Shown here: positions 62,067-64,000 of the stretch, piece after piece
Layout: every line of letters starts with the position of its first letter
Numbering within the stretch: position 1 is the first letter of the stretch
DNA from: Pseudomonas brassicacearum
GTDB taxonomy: Bacteria; Pseudomonadota; Gammaproteobacteria; Pseudomonadales; Pseudomonadaceae
Reading direction: 5' to 3'
DNA: 64,000 nt
NCBI RefSeq assembly: GCF_003732225.1
Contig: NZ_MOBJ01000003.1
Location: 447,135 to 511,134 of the forward strand
The notes under the pieces: model-generated
Told to the model about the DNA's origin: nothing
Database searches by the model: none
What the model saw: only the letters and a program-made list of their open reading frames with translations
Translations under genes and position numbers: made by a program

Positions 62067-63277
62067 GGTTCTATCTCTCGCGTCTTATCCGCACTTTTTG
62101 TCTGTTCGCCCGTGATGTGATCGAACTCGCCTAGATGTTTCCCGCGCTTGTTGTACTTCTCCAGAGCACCATGCTGCCGATCCCACTCATAAATATTACC
62201 CGCCCGATCAGTCCAACGTGGACGTAAACCACCCCCTCCTTGTACGGATGTTTTTGATCTTCCGCGAACAAGATCAGGAAAAGCAGGGAGGACACCTTTA
62301 GGGGTTGGGTGATATTTGTGATCGGAAACACTTAACACAACGTAGAGCGGCCGAACCCCAGAATCTGCCGGAAACACCAGAATGAAATCCTGATACTCCG
62401 GCGGATAAACCGGGCTGACGATGATCCTGTCAGCCGCCTCCGTCGGCGGAAAAATCCACACTTGGGGCGCTTGTGGTGCCGCTTCCAGCGCCGGGATACC
62501 CAACGTATCTGCCGGGTTCACTGCGGGCGTCCAGATCAACTCAACTCCGCCGCCAAAGTCAGCCACTTGTTGAGAGCCGCGAACCTCAAACGTCACGACG
62601 GGGATCATCTCCCAATCACGTCGGCTCTGAGTGTTGTACCCATAGCCTTTGAGCGTACCGTCAACCTGCTCTTCTATTCGCAGTCGGACGCGAGTTCGGG
62701 CTTGCTTGAGCGACCTGAGTTGGTCGTCGGTATATAACGCGCCATCACCCAGACTCGAGGGAGCAAGCAAAGCGACCAAACCCACCAATGCACCCGCAGC
62801 AACGCCAGCGGTGACGACTCCGGCGCTAGTACTCGCAACTGAGGCCGCTGCAGGCGCAATCGCTATACCACCCAATGCCAAAGAGCCGATGCCCGCAGGT
62901 AAAACTCCGCTGATTTTCTTCAGCGGTAAGCAGCCGGAATCATCGGCCTGACGACCTCCCAGCAAGGTGAACTCGCCATACTCGTTAACGCTGTCCGTCG
63001 GCACGAACCCGGATGGGCTGACGTAGTCGATGATTGAGTCCGGCAACTTGCAGGACTTGGCAAATACACAGCCAGCGATCGACTGGCGCTTTTTCTGAAA
63101 CTCCACCTCCCGGCTCTTTTCGAATACGTCCTGTCTGGCGAGCATGGCTTCGTAAGCTTTTTGCCTGGCCTCTCTTTCCGCCAACTCGCTAGCGGTCATG
63201 TCTCGTAGACGGCGGTAACCCCCTCCATCGGTGTCGTAGTGCTGCCACACTTGCGGTGTGTCCTTGCTCCTGCTCAT
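62063..63277 (-). CDS. S-type pyocin-domain toxin with colicin E3-type rRNase C-terminus
   Basis: A 404-residue bacteriocin/effector. Residues ~1-75 are charged (RDMTASELAEREARQKAYEA), and ~75-180 hold CVFAKSCKLPD and an Ala/Gly-rich hydrophobic stretch. ~190-325 is an S-type pyocin domain (WIFPPTEAADRIIVSPVYPP). ~330-404 is a cytotoxic rRNase domain. Asp366, His369 and Glu373 (IYEWDRQHGALE) match the catalytic Asp510, His513, Glu517 of colicin E3, and Arg400 matches its Arg545, so it should cut 16S rRNA in the decoding centre. It lacks the long coiled coil and receptor-binding domain of colicins, suggesting another delivery route (contact- or T6SS-dependent). No SOS box seen upstream. Confidence 0.85.
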   Translation of the reverse strand: MSRSKDTPQVWQHYDTDGGGYRRLRDMTASELAEREARQKAYEAMLARQDVFEKSREVEFQKKRQSIAGCVFAKSCKLPDSIIDYVSPSGFVPTDSVNEYGEFTLLGGRQADDSGCLPLKKISGVLPAGIGSLALGGIAIAPAAASVASTSAGVVTAGVAAGALVGLVALLAPSSLGDGALYTDDQLRSLKQARTRVRLRIEEQVDGTLKGYGYNTQSRRDWEMIPVVTFEVRGSQQVADFGGGVELIWTPAVNPADTLGIPALEAAPQAPQVWIFPPTEAADRIIVSPVYPPEYQDFILVFPADSGVRPLYVVLSVSDHKYHPTPKGVLPAFPDLVRGRSKTSVQGGGGLRPRWTDRAGNIYEWDRQHGALEKYNKRGKHLGEFDHITGEQTKSADKTREIEP

Positions 63278-63484
63278 CCGTCCCCCTCTCGGTAGCCTCT
63301 GAAAACCTCAAGCTTGAAGCTGAGGCCGATGACGTTACCGAGTGTTGGAGGATGTGGTTGTAGGGTGACTCTGGACCTGCCGTGCGATTCTTCTTCATCG
63401 CCAATTGCTGACGATTACACTCTAAACTTGCCGCCAAACCAGGCTAAAACTGCCCGACCGGCATACCCCTACGGACGATGCACC

Positions 63485-63850
63485 ATGAACCTCGCCCCCA
63501 ACTTCCCCGACGACCACGCCATGCAGTTACTCATGCAGCTGCTGCACGAAGAACTCGGCCTGCCCGAACGCAAAACCATCAGCCTCACCACCTCGATCAA
63601 TTTCGATCTGGGCTGCGATGGCTCAGACGCTCGGCACCTGATGGAAGCCTTGGAAGAACAGTTCGCCATCGACTTCGTCGACTACGACGCCTATCGCTAC
63701 TTTCAACCGGAAGGCTTTGACGTGTTCCTCAAGCGCAGGGCCAGGGGTCGTGGTGACAAAGTCCCGCTGACCATCGGCATGCTCTACCGGGCCATCAAGT
63801 CCCAGCATTGGAATACGCAGGAACTGGAAGGCATTCAGCCGAACGCATAA
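63485..63850 (+). CDS. DUF1493 family protein
   Basis: A 121-residue protein of DUF1493, a small acyl-carrier-like family: LTTSINFDLGCDGSDARHLMEALEE includes the Gly-Ser-Asp-like segment at the loop, then FVDYDAYRYF. Function unknown. It is divergent from the toxin gene. A longer in-frame start at 63314 would overlap the toxin promoter and is unlikely. The 150 bases after it to the window end show no gene. Confidence 0.8.
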   Translation: MNLAPNFPDDHAMQLLMQLLHEELGLPERKTISLTTSINFDLGCDGSDARHLMEALEEQFAIDFVDYDAYRYFQPEGFDVFLKRRARGRGDKVPLTIGMLYRAIKSQHWNTQELEGIQPNA

Positions 63851-64000
63851 GTGGCATTATTCTGGCCGTTTATCGCCTTTTGAGCTGGAATATTGGTAGT
63901 TCTGTCTTCGCTGGTCTGAATGACCAAAACAAAAGGCCCGCAGCGATGCGTAATGCTGTTCACTTAAGCGGAGCAGCCTTACGGTCTACTGGAAAACGGG

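Noticed and set aside
63278..63484. LexA (SOS) box or PrtN P-box for the toxin gene
   Set aside because: No CTG-N10-CAG site and no convincing ATTG/GT repeats on either strand.

Overview
The window is chromosomal DNA from a Pseudomonas, most likely of the P. fluorescens group. This rests on gene content (his cluster with an embedded DUF2164 gene, aguBA, dctBD, an OprD-family porin, fdhD with a YdeP-type oxidoreductase), moderate-to-high GC, and four copies of the GTGGGAGCGAGCTTGCTCGC repeat (REP/REPIN) typical of that group. No replication origin, rRNA operon or CRISPR array is visible.

Layout. 1-11.8 kb is core: the end of an unknown gene, a secreted trypsin-like protease, hisB-hisH-DUF2164-hisA-hisF with a periplasmic binding-protein gene, an OFA-family transporter, a PanZ-like acetyltransferase, and asmA-mutY-yggX overlapping one another. 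11.9-14.6 kb is bracketed by 68-nt direct repeats, the left one starting in tRNA-Phe; it carries a probable 2-oxoglutarate/Fe(II) oxygenase, a TSUP transporter and a broken hydrolase. 14.6-18.1 kb holds small exported and hypothetical genes and a VapBC module flanked by two identical 45-nt terminators. 18.1-25.8 kb is core metabolism: gabP, a basic-amino-acid ABC transporter, a methyltransferase and a CDA-fold deaminase.

26.0-33.3 kb is accessory. A 2.2-kb remnant element lies between tRNA-Thr and a 95-nt copy of its 3' part; it has a broken integrase, a small membrane protein and a NYN-domain (PIN-like nuclease) gene whose promoter carries two TTGATCAA palindromes 10 bp apart. A partial third copy of the same terminator lies 0.9 kb further on. 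Then come small redox enzymes (SDR, DsbA/FrnE-like, tautomerase), an AAA-type ATPase bracketed by 40-nt repeats containing a palindrome, and a locus that looks like a C4/P4-type antisense RNA controlling a 28-codon leader peptide translationally coupled to a DUF3077 gene.

33.4-59.2 kb is mostly core: an OprD-family porin, DsbA/NTF2-like genes, aguB-aguA (agmatine to putrescine), a 970-aa kinase/M23-like/aminotransferase fusion, rfbBACD (dTDP-L-rhamnose), dctBD (dicarboxylate sensing), cysQ-nudE with divergent yrfG, a LysR regulator with fdhD-fdhF/ydeP, a glycine-zipper protein, a thioesterase and recQ. 59.5-63.9 kb is again accessory: a subtilisin-like lipoprotein, a small protein with a structured leader, a chimera of a HigA-like antitoxin and YhfG followed by a broken fic, and a bacteriocin gene ending in a colicin E3-type rRNase domain with an overlapping putative immunity gene, then a DUF1493 gene.

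The strongest leads are the antisense-controlled leader peptide/DUF3077 locus, the NYN element at tRNA-Thr, the scrambled toxin-antitoxin loci, and the E3-type effector-immunity pair. Start sites were chosen from ribosome-binding sites and family lengths. All family assignments are by recognition of the sequence; no database search was run.
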